Part shown: positions 1-9,009 of the stretch, in pieces | Layout: the number at the start of each line of letters is the position of its first letter | Position numbering within the stretch: position 1 is the first letter of the stretch | Source: Hyphomicrobium sp. | Lineage (GTDB): Bacteria; Pseudomonadota; Alphaproteobacteria; Rhizobiales; Hyphomicrobiaceae | Direction of reading: 5' to 3' | Length of the DNA: 64,000 nt | Assembly: GCF_019744875.1 (NCBI RefSeq) | Contig: NZ_JAIETU010000005.1 | Span: 1 to 64,000, forward strand | Position numbers and translations under genes: made by a program | The notes under the pieces: generated by a model | Database searches by the model: none | Told to the model about the DNA's origin: nothing | What the model saw: only the letters and a program-made list of their open reading frames with translations

Positions 1-230
1 GTTTTTTCGCCAGACTACGAGGAAGCCACATCACCGTCCCGCTTGCTCGCTCAATTACGGTAGCTCCGAAAACCATGCCCCGATACGGGCAATTCTCGTC
101 GAGAAGCCCCTGAGAAACTTTTCTGAAAACACCATTGAAACTAGAACAAACAGGGAACATATGCTAGGATTCTGAGACTGGAGAAAGCCAGTTTTCAGGC
201 TCTTTTGTATCAGTGCGTAAAGGACATCTC

Positions 231-2042
231 ATGACCGCAAACGTCCTCGAAAAGTCCCCCGCCAGACCCGTCACCCGCCCCATCAAGAACGTCCCCCTCG
301 CCTGCCTCAATTTTTCGAAAATCAACGTCAGGAAGTACAAGAGCAAGGATGTGTCCTCGCTTGCCGCCACCATCGCATCGGTCGGCCTCCTGAACCCCAT
401 TCTGGTCCGCCTCGACACGGACGGCACCACCTACGAAGTGGTTGCCGGTGAGCGCCGCACGCTCGCATTCCAAAATCTCAACAAGGCCGGACACCCCGAC
501 ACCGACTCCATCCCCGCCGTCATCCTCGAACCCGGAGACGACGCCCTGGCCATCGAAGCTTCGCTTGCCGAGAACGTCGAACGGCTGCCGATAGAGATGT
601 TCAACGAGATGGACGCATTTCTCGCCCTCAAGAACAAGGGCCGCAGCGTTGCGGACATCGCCCATGCATTTGGGATTTCTGAGCAGCTGGTCAACCGCCG
701 CCTCGCCCTGGGTGCCCTGATCCCCGAGATCAAGAAGCTCTACCGACAGGGAGACCTTAGCGGTGCCGACGTTCAGCTACTCACCCTCGCCAGCAAAGAA
801 AAGCAGCGCGCCTACGCAACGGCCCGCCAGAACGGCGAGAATGTTCCGCCGAGGTGGCAGTTGCGCGCGTGGCTGCTGGGCGGCGCAGCAATCAAAACAT
901 CCGTCGCACTGTTCGACATCGCCGACTACAAAGCGCCCATCGCACACGACCTGTTCGGTGACGACGCCTACTTCTCGGATGCCGAAGAATTCTGGCAGCT
1001 CCAGAACACCGCCATTGCCGCACAAAAGGAGCAACTGGAAGCGAGCGGCTGGTCCGCCGTACATGTCATCGACCCGTCCGAGCATTATCAAAGTTGGAAC
1101 TACAGCCCTCTCACCAAGGCAAAGGGAGGCCATGTCGTCATCAATGTCTCCGCAGACGGTAGCGTGGAGACCACGAAAGGTCTTGTGCACAACGACGACC
1201 TACGCCGCTTCACTAAGAAGGTCGACAAAACGGCTGCAAGCGAGGGCGATGGCGAGAATGACGGCGGTGACGGAGACGAGGCCGACGAGCCTGCGACCAC
1301 CGAACGACCGGAGCTTTCCGAACCGCTTGCCAACTACATCGATCTCGTCCGCCACTCGGCCGTCCGTGCCAAGCTTGCCACAACGCCAAAGCTTGCGCTC
1401 CGGCTTGCCGTCGCTCAGCTCGCCGCCGGATCGACCCACTGGCTAATCAAGCGTGAACCCCGCCGCGCAACCACCGACAAAATTGCTGCAGCCCTTTCCG
1501 CCCTCCCGGCCGACCGCGCGTTTGCCGAACAGCGCGCCGCTGTTATTGCCCTACTGCCCCAACAACCCACCGAAGAGGGCGAGGATGAAACCTCGGGAGA
1601 CGATGCCCTCACCGCCTCTTCCTGGGACCACAGCCGCACCGGCATCATCTTTGCCCATCTCCAGACACTCTCCGATGCTGACGTGCTGCGCCTGCTCGCT
1701 GTTGTCACCGCCGAAACGCTCGCCCTGGGTACCGAGATCGTTGACGCCCTTGGCACTGCCATGAACGTCGACGTGACGAAGACATGGGAACCCGATGACA
1801 TCTTCTTCGAGCTTGTCCGCGACAAGCAGGTTTTGAATGAAATGCTGATCGAGGTCATCGGCAAGATCCACGCCGAAACCTATCTCACTGACACCGGCAC
1901 CAAGAAGAAGACCATCATCCGCAAGGCGCTCGCAGGCGACGGCCGGGAGAAAGTCACCGACTGGCAACCGCGGTGGATGGTATTTCCCGCCTCCAGCTAT
2001 ACCGATCGCCCTTTGACGAACCGGCGCAAGCCAACCGCCTGA
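231..2042 (+). CDS. ParB-like plasmid partition / DNA-binding protein
   Basis: A 603-residue protein with a ParB/Spo0J N-terminal domain. The basic start and the LNPILVR and AGERRTLA motifs (about residues 50-80) match the ParB nuclease-like/CTPase fold, followed by NVERLPIE and a helix-turn-helix around residues 140-165 (VADIAHAFGISEQLVNRRL). It should bind a centromere-like site for segregation or act as a KorB-like regulator. The C-terminal 350 residues are acidic in the middle and unassigned, making it much longer than classic ParB (about 300). ATG 231 is preferred over the in-frame GTG at 213 because AAAGGA lies six bases before it. No ParA gene is visible downstream; a partner could lie left of the window. 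Confidence 0.85.
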   Translation: MTANVLEKSPARPVTRPIKNVPLACLNFSKINVRKYKSKDVSSLAATIASVGLLNPILVRLDTDGTTYEVVAGERRTLAFQNLNKAGHPDTDSIPAVILEPGDDALAIEASLAENVERLPIEMFNEMDAFLALKNKGRSVADIAHAFGISEQLVNRRLALGALIPEIKKLYRQGDLSGADVQLLTLASKEKQRAYATARQNGENVPPRWQLRAWLLGGAAIKTSVALFDIADYKAPIAHDLFGDDAYFSDAEEFWQLQNTAIAAQKEQLEASGWSAVHVIDPSEHYQSWNYSPLTKAKGGHVVINVSADGSVETTKGLVHNDDLRRFTKKVDKTAASEGDGENDGGDGDEADEPATTERPELSEPLANYIDLVRHSAVRAKLATTPKLALRLAVAQLAAGSTHWLIKREPRRATTDKIAAALSALPADRAFAEQRAAVIALLPQQPTEEGEDETSGDDALTASSWDHSRTGIIFAHLQTLSDADVLRLLAVVTAETLALGTEIVDALGTAMNVDVTKTWEPDDIFFELVRDKQVLNEMLIEVIGKIHAETYLTDTGTKKKTIIRKALAGDGREKVTDWQPRWMVFPASSYTDRPLTNRRKPTA

Positions 2043-2067
2043 ACATGTTGACATCGACTGGCTGCAA

Positions 2068-2095
2068 CCGCCTTGCGCAAGCGAGGCGGCTTTTT
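2068..2095 (+). terminator. Rho-independent terminator after the parB-like gene
   Basis: A nine-base-pair stem (2068-2076 with 2081-2089, one T-G wobble) closes on a GCAA tetraloop and is followed by CTTTTTG. It starts 26 bases after the parB-like stop codon and fits a strong intrinsic terminator. Confidence 0.85.
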
Positions 2096-2316
2096 GTAAT
2101 ACCGCCGATTATATCGCGGATCTCCAAATTGTTTGCGAATTCGCCTTTGGCCGTCGCGGCCCGCATTTGCGAGCTCCAGAACACGCTTTCACTCTCGCGC
2201 GCCGAAACGATCGCACGGGTGCTTGGCCCCGCACGATGAGCCTACGAGCGCCAACGGCTACCTTTGATCCATCGTCCGGTGCGCCTCACGGGAGGCAAGA
2301 ACGGTACAAGTCTTGA

Positions 2317-2640
2317 TCAGGGGAGCGACAGCAGTTCCACCTCGTCCCATGCATATCCTCCGGGGCGATGTGTTACCTGGTATTTGCGTCCTTCAACCTC
2401 GATTACGTCATTAAAGGCTACCTGTTGCCCCTTTCGCTTCTGTATCTCCAGTGCGGCCTCATAGCCCGCAGCGATCTCAAAGGCATCTGCAAGCGGTCGC
2501 CCATCCTTTATGTTCGACGCCACTAGAGCTGCAGGATCGGCGCCGTATTCTGCTGCGAAGCCTTCCGCCGTGCGAACTTCGAAGACGCGACCTGCTCCAA
2601 GTTCCGTTATCCAGATCACACTTCGATGCCCAATCTGCAT
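2317..2640 (-). CDS. Small hypothetical protein
   Basis: A 107-residue protein of unknown function with no signal peptide or membrane segment. It has balanced composition, a C-terminal stretch that reads like a small beta domain (VIEVEGRKYQVTHRPGG), and an AAGGGAA ribosome-binding site eight bases before ATG. It sits 141 bases downstream of the arsR-arsC fusion on the same strand and could be co-transcribed with it. Reality as a gene is supported by its codon-like composition and start site; function is unknown. Confidence 0.6.
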   Translation of the reverse strand: MQIGHRSVIWITELGAGRVFEVRTAEGFAAEYGADPAALVASNIKDGRPLADAFEIAAGYEAALEIQKRKGQQVAFNDVIEVEGRKYQVTHRPGGYAWDEVELLSLP

Positions 2641-2781
2641 TGAAGAATTCCCTTCAGTTCCGCTGCATGCGCATACGCTCGCGGAGTTATTGACCGCTTT
2701 CGCCGCGCGCCGAATCGGACTCGGCGCAAGTCATAGAGCGCGTCCGGGCCCAAGCACGGTCACGTGTCAGAGAGTGCGGGC

Positions 2782-3681
2782 TCACGCCGCTCTACCGGTG
2801 ACGGTCATTTCCGTGGCTCCTTCCATTTGCCCGATCTCAGCAAGACGGATCTTGAGATCCGAGAGACTCAAGTCATCGAATGGAAGGTTGAGGAAGGCCG
2901 TAAGACGGTTCATCAGCTGTCGGTACGCTTCCTGGAAGGCAGCATGCTTTTCCTCAACGGGGCCCGCCACAGAGGCGGGATCGGGGATGCCCCAGTGCGC
3001 GACAAGAGGGTGACCAGGCCAATGGGGACACGCCTCACCGGCCGCTCTGTCGCAGACGGTGATGATGAAATCCATTTTCGGCGCACCGGGCTCCGCGAAT
3101 TCCATCCACGACTTCGAACGGAGGCCACGGGTGTCGTAGCCCAGATCGCCAAGCAGCTCGAGACCGTTGGGGTGGGGTTTGCTTTTTGGACTACTGCCGG
3201 CTGAATAAGCGTGGAAGCGGCCTTGGCCTTCACGATTGAGGATAGCCTCCGCCATGATTGAACGCGCTGTGTTGCCTGTGCAGAGCACCAGCACATTGTA
3301 CCGCTTCCTGTTCAGATCCTCCTCGCTGCGTTTGCGGGGGAAAGTCGTGGCCTGGCTTTGCGTTGTTGAGGAAGCCTTGCGTGGTCGCGCCCGCCCCTGA
3401 TCCAGGAATGCCTCGGCAGCCGCGAGCCGGACCGGATTGGCCGCGAAGATGATGGACCGGCCTTCGCGCCTCGACCGCACGAGCCCAGCACTCTGGAGCA
3501 AGGACATATGCGTGGACAGCGTATTGTGAGGAACGGCTAGCAGACGGGAGATATCACCAGCGGCAAGCCCGAAGGGCTGGTAGCGCAACAGCAGCCGATA
3601 GGCCTCAAGCCGTGTCTCCTGAGACAATGCCGCGAAGATGGCAGCGGTTTCTGCTGCCGAAAGCCGATTGTTTCCGTTCAT
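2782..3681 (-). CDS. ArsR regulator fused to thioredoxin-type arsenate reductase
   Basis: One polypeptide with two domains. Residues about 1-100 are an ArsR-type winged helix (LSQETRLEAYRLLL, then HNTLSTHMSLLQSAGLV as recognition region, and EGRSIIF wing). After a basic linker, residues about 130-280 are a low-molecular-weight phosphatase-like arsenate reductase with the CX5R loop CTGNTARS and a second redox cysteine in ITVCDRAAGEACPHWPGHP. The fusion would couple arsenic sensing to arsenate reduction. An upstream in-frame TTG at 3705 overlaps the preceding arsC stop (TTGA); ATG 3681 gives a typical ArsR N terminus and is used here. Neither start has a strong ribosome-binding site. Confidence 0.88.
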   Translation of the reverse strand: MNGNNRLSAAETAAIFAALSQETRLEAYRLLLRYQPFGLAAGDISRLLAVPHNTLSTHMSLLQSAGLVRSRREGRSIIFAANPVRLAAAEAFLDQGRARPRKASSTTQSQATTFPRKRSEEDLNRKRYNVLVLCTGNTARSIMAEAILNREGQGRFHAYSAGSSPKSKPHPNGLELLGDLGYDTRGLRSKSWMEFAEPGAPKMDFIITVCDRAAGEACPHWPGHPLVAHWGIPDPASVAGPVEEKHAAFQEAYRQLMNRLTAFLNLPFDDLSLSDLKIRLAEIGQMEGATEMTVTGRAA

Positions 3682-3701
3682 GCCTGCTGGTCGGTCCGTG
3701 T

Positions 3702-4217
3702 TCAAGATGCGGCAGCTGTCTCCGCGGAGGTGCTGCCAATGTCGTCCAACCTCTTCTGCAAGGTCAACCGGTCAAGGCTGTGGATCGGAAGATTGACGAA
3801 GATCGAGATACGCTGATTGAGCATCCGGTAGGTATCGGCGAACGCAAAGCGGCGCTCGGCCTCGGTACCGGTAGCAGCAACCGGATCGGGGACACCCCAA
3901 TGGGCGGTCATCGGCTGCCCCGGCCAGAGCGGACATGCCTCGTTGGCGGCATTGTCGCAGACGGTGAACACGAAATCGAGTTCGGGAGCGCCGGGTTTTG
4001 AGAATTCCTCCCAGCTCTTCGAGCGAAACTTGCTCGTGTCATAGTTGAGGTTACCGAGCAGATCGAGCGTATAGGGATGCACCTCACCCTTGGGCATCGA
4101 CCCGGCGCTGTAGCCTTTGAACTTCCCGATCGCTTCACGGTTCATGATCGCTTCCGCCAGGATGCTGCGAGCGGAGTTACCCGTGCAGAGGAAGAGCACA
4201 TTGTAAGGACGGTTCAT
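3702..4217 (-). CDS. arsC: Arsenate reductase, thioredoxin-coupled (ArsC)
   Basis: 171 residues, normal length for this family. It carries the catalytic P-loop CTGNSARS near residue 11, and the second cysteine pair in FTVCDNAANEACPLWPGQP around residues 83-100, as in low-molecular-weight phosphatase-type arsenate reductases. It reduces arsenate to arsenite in the cytoplasm, passing electrons through a cysteine relay. GAGG precedes ATG by five bases. It is close in sequence to the ArsC half of the downstream fusion, suggesting tandem duplication before the ArsR domain was joined. It is the first gene after the palindrome at 4247-4260. Confidence 0.93.
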   Translation of the reverse strand: MNRPYNVLFLCTGNSARSILAEAIMNREAIGKFKGYSAGSMPKGEVHPYTLDLLGNLNYDTSKFRSKSWEEFSKPGAPELDFVFTVCDNAANEACPLWPGQPMTAHWGVPDPVAATGTEAERRFAFADTYRMLNQRISIFVNLPIHSLDRLTLQKRLDDIGSTSAETAAAS

Positions 4218-4237
4218 ACGAGCCTCATAAGTATCTT

Positions 4238-4260
4238 TATGTCGAGATATATCGATATAT
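4238..4260. promoter_or_regulatory. Candidate ArsR operator upstream of arsC
   Basis: Between phoU and arsC there is a perfect 14-base palindrome ATATATCGATATAT (4247-4260), overlapped on the left by TATGTCGAGA (4238-4247). The same ten bases occur in the palindrome in front of pstS. ArsR-family dimers bind AT-rich dyads like this, so it probably controls the arsC/arsR-arsC unit. Confidence 0.55.
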
Positions 4261-4301
4261 TGTGGACGATGGCAAGCCGTTTTCAGGCTGGATGGATCAA
4301 C

Positions 4302-5021
4302 TCACGTGCTGTGAACGCGGGGCATAAGCGTACTGCTGTCGTCGCGCTTGCGACGCTTCTCCGTCGGGTCAATGCCGGTTGAGATCAAGTAGACGCTCTC
4401 GGCAATGTTCGTCGCGTGATCGCCGATGCGCTCGAGGTTCTTTGCACAAAACAAGAGGTGGGCGGTCTGAGCTGCCCGACTTCCGTCGCTTTCGATCACG
4501 CGAAGCGCATCGGCAAAGAATTCGGTGTGGAGTTCGTCCAGCTTTACGTCGCTCTCGCGAACTTCGAGGGCCGCCTCAGGATCCCGGTGATCATAGGCCT
4601 GCAAGACCTGCGAGAGTTGATGAGAGGCCATTGTCGCCATGGCGTCCATACGGACGGCGAGGTGATCTGGGAGGGGGTGTGGACCCAGCGCTTCGGCGCG
4701 CTTGGCGATGTTCTTTGCAAGATCGCCGATGCGCTCAAGCTCCGCCGCGATCCGGAACGCGCCAACGATTTCGCGCAGATCAATCGCCATGGGCTGACGG
4801 CGCGCGATCAGGGTCACCGCTTCTTTCTCAATCTGTGTGTCAAGCAGATCGATTGTGTCATCCTCAAGGACCGTGAGGCGGGCTAGGTCGACGTTGTGGT
4901 CGACAAGGGCTTTGATCGCGCCCGAGAGCTGCTCGGCGGACCTTTCGCCCAGGATGCCGACTTTGGCTCTCAGGCCTCCGATTTCATCGTCAAAAGAGCG
5001 CACCGTGTGTGGATTTTGCAT
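4302..5021 (-). CDS. phoU: Phosphate signalling protein PhoU
   Basis: 239 residues with the two PhoU three-helix repeats. Each repeat carries the metal-binding signature: ERIGDLAKNIAKR near residues 96-108 and ERIGDHATNIAE near 197-208. PhoU is the cytoplasmic negative regulator linking the Pst transporter to the PhoR/PhoB system. It follows pstB by 26 bases, the usual pst operon order, with GAGG before ATG. In arsenic islands, pst-phoU copies are commonly carried beside ars genes, where a more selective phosphate transporter limits arsenate entry. Confidence 0.95.
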   Translation of the reverse strand: MQNPHTVRSFDDEIGGLRAKVGILGERSAEQLSGAIKALVDHNVDLARLTVLEDDTIDLLDTQIEKEAVTLIARRQPMAIDLREIVGAFRIAAELERIGDLAKNIAKRAEALGPHPLPDHLAVRMDAMATMASHQLSQVLQAYDHRDPEAALEVRESDVKLDELHTEFFADALRVIESDGSRAAQTAHLLFCAKNLERIGDHATNIAESVYLISTGIDPTEKRRKRDDSSTLMPRVHST

Positions 5022-5047
5022 ACGAGCCGGCCTCTCAACTTTGCACG

Positions 5048-5893
5048 TCAGCCGAACCGGCCGGTGATGTATTCCTGCGTCTTCGGGTGCTCGGGTGCCG
5101 TGAAAAACTGCTTCGTAGGCGCGTATTCGAGCATTTGACCGAGATGCATGAAGGCCGTGAAGTTCGAGATGCGGCCGGCCTGCTGCATGTTGTGGGTGAC
5201 GATGACGATCGTGTAGTTGAGGCGCAATTGATCGACGAGTTCCTCGATCTTCGCCGTCGCAATCGGGTCAAGGGCGGAGGTCGGCTCGTCAAAGAGGATC
5301 AGGCCCGGGTTGGGTGCAAGCGCACGCGCGATGCAAAGCCGCTGCTGCTGTCCGCCCGAAAGGCCGTAAGCAGACTGGTGAAGGCGGTCCTTTACCTCTT
5401 CCCAGAGCGCAGCCTGACGCAGGGACTGCTCGACACGCTGCTCGACGATGGCTCGTGTCTTGACTCCGCGGATGTAGAGCCCGGAAGCGACGTTGTCGAA
5501 TATCGACTTCGGAAAAGGATTTGGCTTCTGGAACACCATGCCGATGCGCAGGCGGACCAGCATCGGATCGACCCCGGGCCCAACAATATCCAGGTTTTCC
5601 GGATAGAGGGTGATGCTGCCTTCATATCGATTGCCAACATAAAGGTCGTGCATGCGGTTGAAGCAACGAAGCAGCGTGCTCTTGCCGCATCCCGAAGCGC
5701 CGATCAACGCCGTCACTTGGCGATCGACGATGGGGAGATCGACGGATTTTAGGGCTTGGCTAGTTCCATAGTAGAAGCTCAGCTTCTTGACCTCAGCGCG
5801 CAACTGAGCCGCGTTGTGCGCCAGGTCGGCCTGAGCCACTCCGTCTACGCTTCCGTGCATGAATGTCTCCGGTCGGGTAAATTCGGGTTTCAT
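5048..5893 (-). CDS. pstB: Phosphate ABC transporter ATP-binding protein PstB
   Basis: 281 residues. Walker [10 protein letters not shown] lies near residues 65-73, the ABC signature LSGGQQQR in the middle, and Walker [13 protein letters not shown] follows; the PstB-typical [12 protein letters not shown] insertion is also present. It powers high-affinity phosphate import. The start at 5893 gives an ATGA overlap with the pstA stop (translational coupling). The same frame stays open to 6250, but that extension is antisense-like arginine/serine-rich sequence across pstA and is not the protein. Confidence 0.96.
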   Translation of the reverse strand: MKPEFTRPETFMHGSVDGVAQADLAHNAAQLRAEVKKLSFYYGTSQALKSVDLPIVDRQVTALIGASGCGKSTLLRCFNRMHDLYVGNRYEGSITLYPENLDIVGPGVDPMLVRLRIGMVFQKPNPFPKSIFDNVASGLYIRGVKTRAIVEQRVEQSLRQAALWEEVKDRLHQSAYGLSGGQQQRLCIARALAPNPGLILFDEPTSALDPIATAKIEELVDQLRLNYTIVIVTHNMQQAGRISNFTAFMHLGQMLEYAPTKQFFTAPEHPKTQEYITGRFG

Positions 5894-6837
5894 CTGATGC
5901 CCTTGCGAATTTTGTAGCGCAGCCAGATCGCGAGCCCGTTCATAAGCAGCGTCATCGCGAGAAGGATCAGGCCCGTCGCTGCGGCGTTGACGTGGAATCC
6001 CGCCTGAGGACGCGAAATCCAGTTGAACATCTGGATAGGCAGCACCGTGAATGGCGAGTTCAGCCAGTCGGCGTTGACGTAGGGAAAGGTCGACTGAATT
6101 GGCGACGGCGGCAGGAAGGCGATGAAGGTGAGTGCGCCGATTGTGATGATGGGCGCTGTCTCTCCAATGGCCCTGGACATCCCGACGATAGCTCCCGTGA
6201 GAATGCCGGGCCGAGCGGCGGGAAGGATGTAGCCACTGACCGTCTGCCATTTGTCGGCACCGAGACCGTAGGCGGCTTCGCGGATTTCGAGCGGAATGGA
6301 ACGGACCGCCTCCCGCGTTGCGACGATAATGATAGGAAGGATCAGCAGCGCGAGCGTCAGGCCTGCCACGAAGATGGTCTGTCCCAACTGGAAGGTCTGG
6401 ACGAAGAGACCGAGCGCAAGCAAGCCGTAGATGATCGACGGCACACCCGCGAGATTGGAGACGTTGATTTCTATGAGGTCGGTGATCCAGTTCGTCCTGG
6501 CGTACTCCTCAAGATAGAGACCGGCGGCGACGCCGAGCGGCACGGCCATCGCGGCAGTGACCAGGATCACAAGCGCGGTACCGACCCACGCCGATAGAAT
6601 GCCCGCCTCGCCCGGTCGCCTGGATGGGAAGCTCGTCAGGAAGTCCCTATCGATGCGCGCCATTCCATCGATGGCAAAATCGACGATCAGGGCCATCAGA
6701 ACGATCATAGTGACGATAAGGACAGTAAGACCGATGAGGGCAAATCTGGTCTCCGAGCGATGTGCCTTGCGCACGATCTCATCGTCCGACAGTGCGCGTG
6801 CCTGCGCTTCTTGCGTCACGATTGCTTGCTCGGTCAT
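5890..6837 (-). CDS. pstA: Phosphate ABC transporter permease PstA
   Basis: 315 residues with about six membrane segments, the first near residues 34-55. The permease EAA-like loop ([17 protein letters not shown]) interacts with PstB. A GGGAGG ribosome-binding site precedes ATG, and the gene shares one base with the pstC stop. Length and order (S-C-A-B-phoU) are canonical. Confidence 0.95.
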   Translation of the reverse strand: MTEQAIVTQEAQARALSDDEIVRKAHRSETRFALIGLTVLIVTMIVLMALIVDFAIDGMARIDRDFLTSFPSRRPGEAGILSAWVGTALVILVTAAMAVPLGVAAGLYLEEYARTNWITDLIEINVSNLAGVPSIIYGLLALGLFVQTFQLGQTIFVAGLTLALLILPIIIVATREAVRSIPLEIREAAYGLGADKWQTVSGYILPAARPGILTGAIVGMSRAIGETAPIITIGALTFIAFLPPSPIQSTFPYVNADWLNSPFTVLPIQMFNWISRPQAGFHVNAAATGLILLAMTLLMNGLAIWLRYKIRKGIR

Positions 6838-7778
6838 CAGTAGACCTCCCGGTACTTACGGCGCAGCCAGAACGCGAGGATGTTGAACAGGAAGGTGATG
6901 ACGAAAAGCGTCAGCCCTGCCGCAAAGATGGTGAGGTACGCGATCGATCCGTGCGGGAGATCGCCAAGGCTGATCTGGACGATATAGGCGGTGATCGTCG
7001 CCGCACCCTCGAGCGGGTTGACCGCAATCTTGGCTTGCTGGCCGGCGGCGATGGCAACGACCATTGTCTCACCGACCGCCCGCGACATGCCAAGGATGTA
7101 GGCGGCCGTGATGCCGGAGAACGCACCCGGAATGACGACCCTGACGCTTGTTTGAAGGCGGGTAAAACCGAGCGCGTAAGCGCCTTCCCGCAAAGAGTTG
7201 GGCACCGCACGCATGGCATCCTCGCTCACGGATACGATGAATGGCAGTATCATGATGCCGATGACGATGCCGGGCACGAGAAGGTTGAATCCCGAAAGTC
7301 CCGGAATGAATGTCTGGAACAGCGGCGTGACGAACAGGAGCGCGAAGTAGCCGAACGCAACCGTTGGGACGCCGGAGATCAGCTCCAGGATCGGTTTGAT
7401 TGCTTCCCGCACCTGCGGCTGCGCAAACTCGCTCAGATAGATTGAAAGTATCGTACCGGCCGGAACGGCAACGATCAGCGCGATCGCCGAGGTCATCAGC
7501 GTGCCGGACACAAGCGTCATGATCCCGAAGTGCTTCTCCTGGAAGACCGGCGTCCATTGCGTGTCGGTGAGGAAATCGACAATGGAGACCTGGGCGAAGA
7601 AGTGCGCTGCCTCGCTGACGAGCACATAGACGATGCCGGCGGTGACCAGGATCGAAAGGCTCGCCGCCAGGAACAGAATGCAGCGCATGGTGAGATCGAC
7701 CAAACGGCGGCGCTTCAGAAACGCCTCGGAGACTTCGAACGGATCGGCGGCAGCGGTGGCATGGGATTGCGAGACCAC
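6837..7778 (-). CDS. pstC: Phosphate ABC transporter permease PstC
   Basis: 313 residues, the membrane partner of PstA, with about six hydrophobic helices and the EAA-like loop SLREGAYALGFTRLQT. The start is GTG at 7778 with GGAG eight bases upstream. It is separated from pstS by 69 bases containing a long hairpin that probably sets the stoichiometry of the binding protein over the permeases. Confidence 0.95.
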   Translation of the reverse strand: MVSQSHATAAADPFEVSEAFLKRRRLVDLTMRCILFLAASLSILVTAGIVYVLVSEAAHFFAQVSIVDFLTDTQWTPVFQEKHFGIMTLVSGTLMTSAIALIVAVPAGTILSIYLSEFAQPQVREAIKPILELISGVPTVAFGYFALLFVTPLFQTFIPGLSGFNLLVPGIVIGIMILPFIVSVSEDAMRAVPNSLREGAYALGFTRLQTSVRVVIPGAFSGITAAYILGMSRAVGETMVVAIAAGQQAKIAVNPLEGAATITAYIVQISLGDLPHGSIAYLTIFAAGLTLFVITFLFNILAFWLRRKYREVY

Positions 7779-7810
7779 AGGTCGCGCTCCTTTATGTTAT
7801 TGAGAAAAGA

Positions 7811-7839
7811 CTGGCAGGGAGCGGAGGGCTCCCTGCCAG
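7811..7839 (-). terminator. Intercistronic hairpin between pstS and pstC
   Basis: A perfect 12-base-pair stem (7811-7822 with 7828-7839) and a five-base loop directly follow pstS. On the coding strand TCTTTTCTC comes next, so it may act as a partial terminator or as an RNase-protecting hairpin that raises pstS message over pstCAB. Confidence 0.7.
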
Positions 7840-7847
7840 CAACGAGA

Positions 7848-8849
7848 TCAGTAGACCAACTGCTCTTTCAGAAGATCGTCCACGGACACGCCGATCTTGG
7901 AGCCCGTAAAGCCTGTTCCGATCTCGCGATTTGCGAAGCGCTGCTTGAACGCCTCGATGGCGTTCTCCGGCAGCGGGACGTAGCCAACTTCCTTCACAAG
8001 CTCGATGGCGTTCTTCGTATTGAGGTAGAACTCCACGAACTTGGCTACGGCCGGCTTTTCCGTCGCCGACTTCTTGTTGACGTAGATGAAGATCGGGCGC
8101 GAAAGCGGCTGGTACTTGCCCGAGCGGGCGTTCTCGACGGTAGGCTCTACGGCCGGGGCATCATCTTTCGCCTTGATCTTCACCGCTTTCAGCTTGTCGG
8201 CGTTGTGCTCGAAATAAGCGAGGCCGAAGAAGCCGAGCGCATTGGGATCGCCTGCGACGCCCTGGACGAGGACGTTGTCATCCTCGGACGCCGTGAAATC
8301 GCCGCGGCTCGAGTGCTCTTTTCCAACCGTCGCCGCAGTGAAGTAGTCGTAGGTGCCCGAGTCGATGCCGGCGCCAAAGAGAACAAGCGGCTTATCCGGA
8401 AAACCCGCGCGGACCTGGTTCCAGTTGGTGATCTTGCCCTGGGCCTCCGGCTCCCAGATCTTCTTGAGCTCTGCGACAGTGAGTTGTTCGGCCCATGTGT
8501 TCGACGGATGAACAATGACCGTCAGTGCGTCGAGTGCAACAGGAAGCTCGATGTACTCGATGCCAGCTTCCTTGCAGACCTTCTGTTCCTCCGCCTTGAT
8601 CGGCCGCGAGGCGTTGGAAATGTCTGTCTCGCCCCGGCAGAATTTTTTGAAGCCACCGCCGGTACCCGACATTCCGACCGTGATCTTGATGTCCGGGTTT
8701 GCCTTCTGGAACTCCTCGGCCATCGCCTCGGTCACCGGAAACACCGTGGACGAGCCGTCCGCTGCCACGATGGTCTGTGCCATGGCGGCATTGACGGTCA
8801 ACAGCGAGGCGGAAAACGCGATTCCGCCGATGAACGCTTTGAAACTCAT
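7848..8849 (-). CDS. pstS: Periplasmic phosphate-binding protein PstS
   Basis: 333 residues with a Sec signal peptide at 1-24 ending in AAMAQ. The mature protein carries family motifs for phosphate binding: [33 protein letters not shown] and [13 protein letters not shown]. It captures phosphate (and discriminates against arsenate in some homologues) for PstCAB. Start at 8849 is set by the signal peptide and GGAG five bases upstream; the open frame runs further but lacks a signal-like sequence. Its promoter region has a palindrome matching the arsC one rather than an obvious Pho box. Confidence 0.95.
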   Translation of the reverse strand: MSFKAFIGGIAFSASLLTVNAAMAQTIVAADGSSTVFPVTEAMAEEFQKANPDIKITVGMSGTGGGFKKFCRGETDISNASRPIKAEEQKVCKEAGIEYIELPVALDALTVIVHPSNTWAEQLTVAELKKIWEPEAQGKITNWNQVRAGFPDKPLVLFGAGIDSGTYDYFTAATVGKEHSSRGDFTASEDDNVLVQGVAGDPNALGFFGLAYFEHNADKLKAVKIKAKDDAPAVEPTVENARSGKYQPLSRPIFIYVNKKSATEKPAVAKFVEFYLNTKNAIELVKEVGYVPLPENAIEAFKQRFANREIGTGFTGSKIGVSVDDLLKEQLVY

Positions 8850-8886
8850 GTCGCTCCCTCTCTGATCGGTATGAAAGCCGATATTT

Positions 8887-8912
8887 GATATGTCGAGAGA
8901 TGCCGACATATC
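8887..8912. promoter_or_regulatory. Candidate ArsR-type operator upstream of pstS
   Basis: A perfect nine-base inverted repeat, GATATGTCG (8887-8895) and CGACATATC (8904-8912), with an eight-base spacer, 38 bases upstream of the pstS start. It shares TATGTCGAGA with the arsC upstream site. Confidence 0.6.
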
Positions 8913-8972
8913 GGGGCGCAGGTAGCAGTTCTTTGTCGTTATGTCCAGAGTTATCGACAAGTGATTTGATTT

Positions 8973-8991
8973 TTCTTGCACGTTTCAAGAA
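8973..8991. promoter_or_regulatory. Candidate operator/promoter of the arsR-acr3 operon
   Basis: TTCTTG (8973-8978) and CAAGAA (8986-8991) form a six-base inverted repeat 19 bases before the arsR start. A TTGCAC hexamer within it could be the -35 box. This half-site differs from the pst/arsC palindromes, so two ArsR specificities may coexist. Confidence 0.4.
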
Positions 8992-9009
8992 TCGTTGTAG
9001 TGTTGGGAT

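Noticed and set aside
1-230. Promoter of the parB-like gene (TTGAAA at about 135 and TATGCT near 160)
   Set aside because: Spacing of the boxes is about 19 bases and the match is weak, so no promoter feature is reported.
5894-6250. N-terminal extension of the pstB frame
   Set aside because: Overlaps pstA completely, is Arg/Ser/His-rich, and the true start at 5893 has the operon-type ATGA overlap.
7530-8888. 452-residue open frame on the + strand across pstC and pstS
   Set aside because: It lies antisense to confidently assigned genes, has charged low-complexity sequence and no family motif; a shadow frame caused by high GC.
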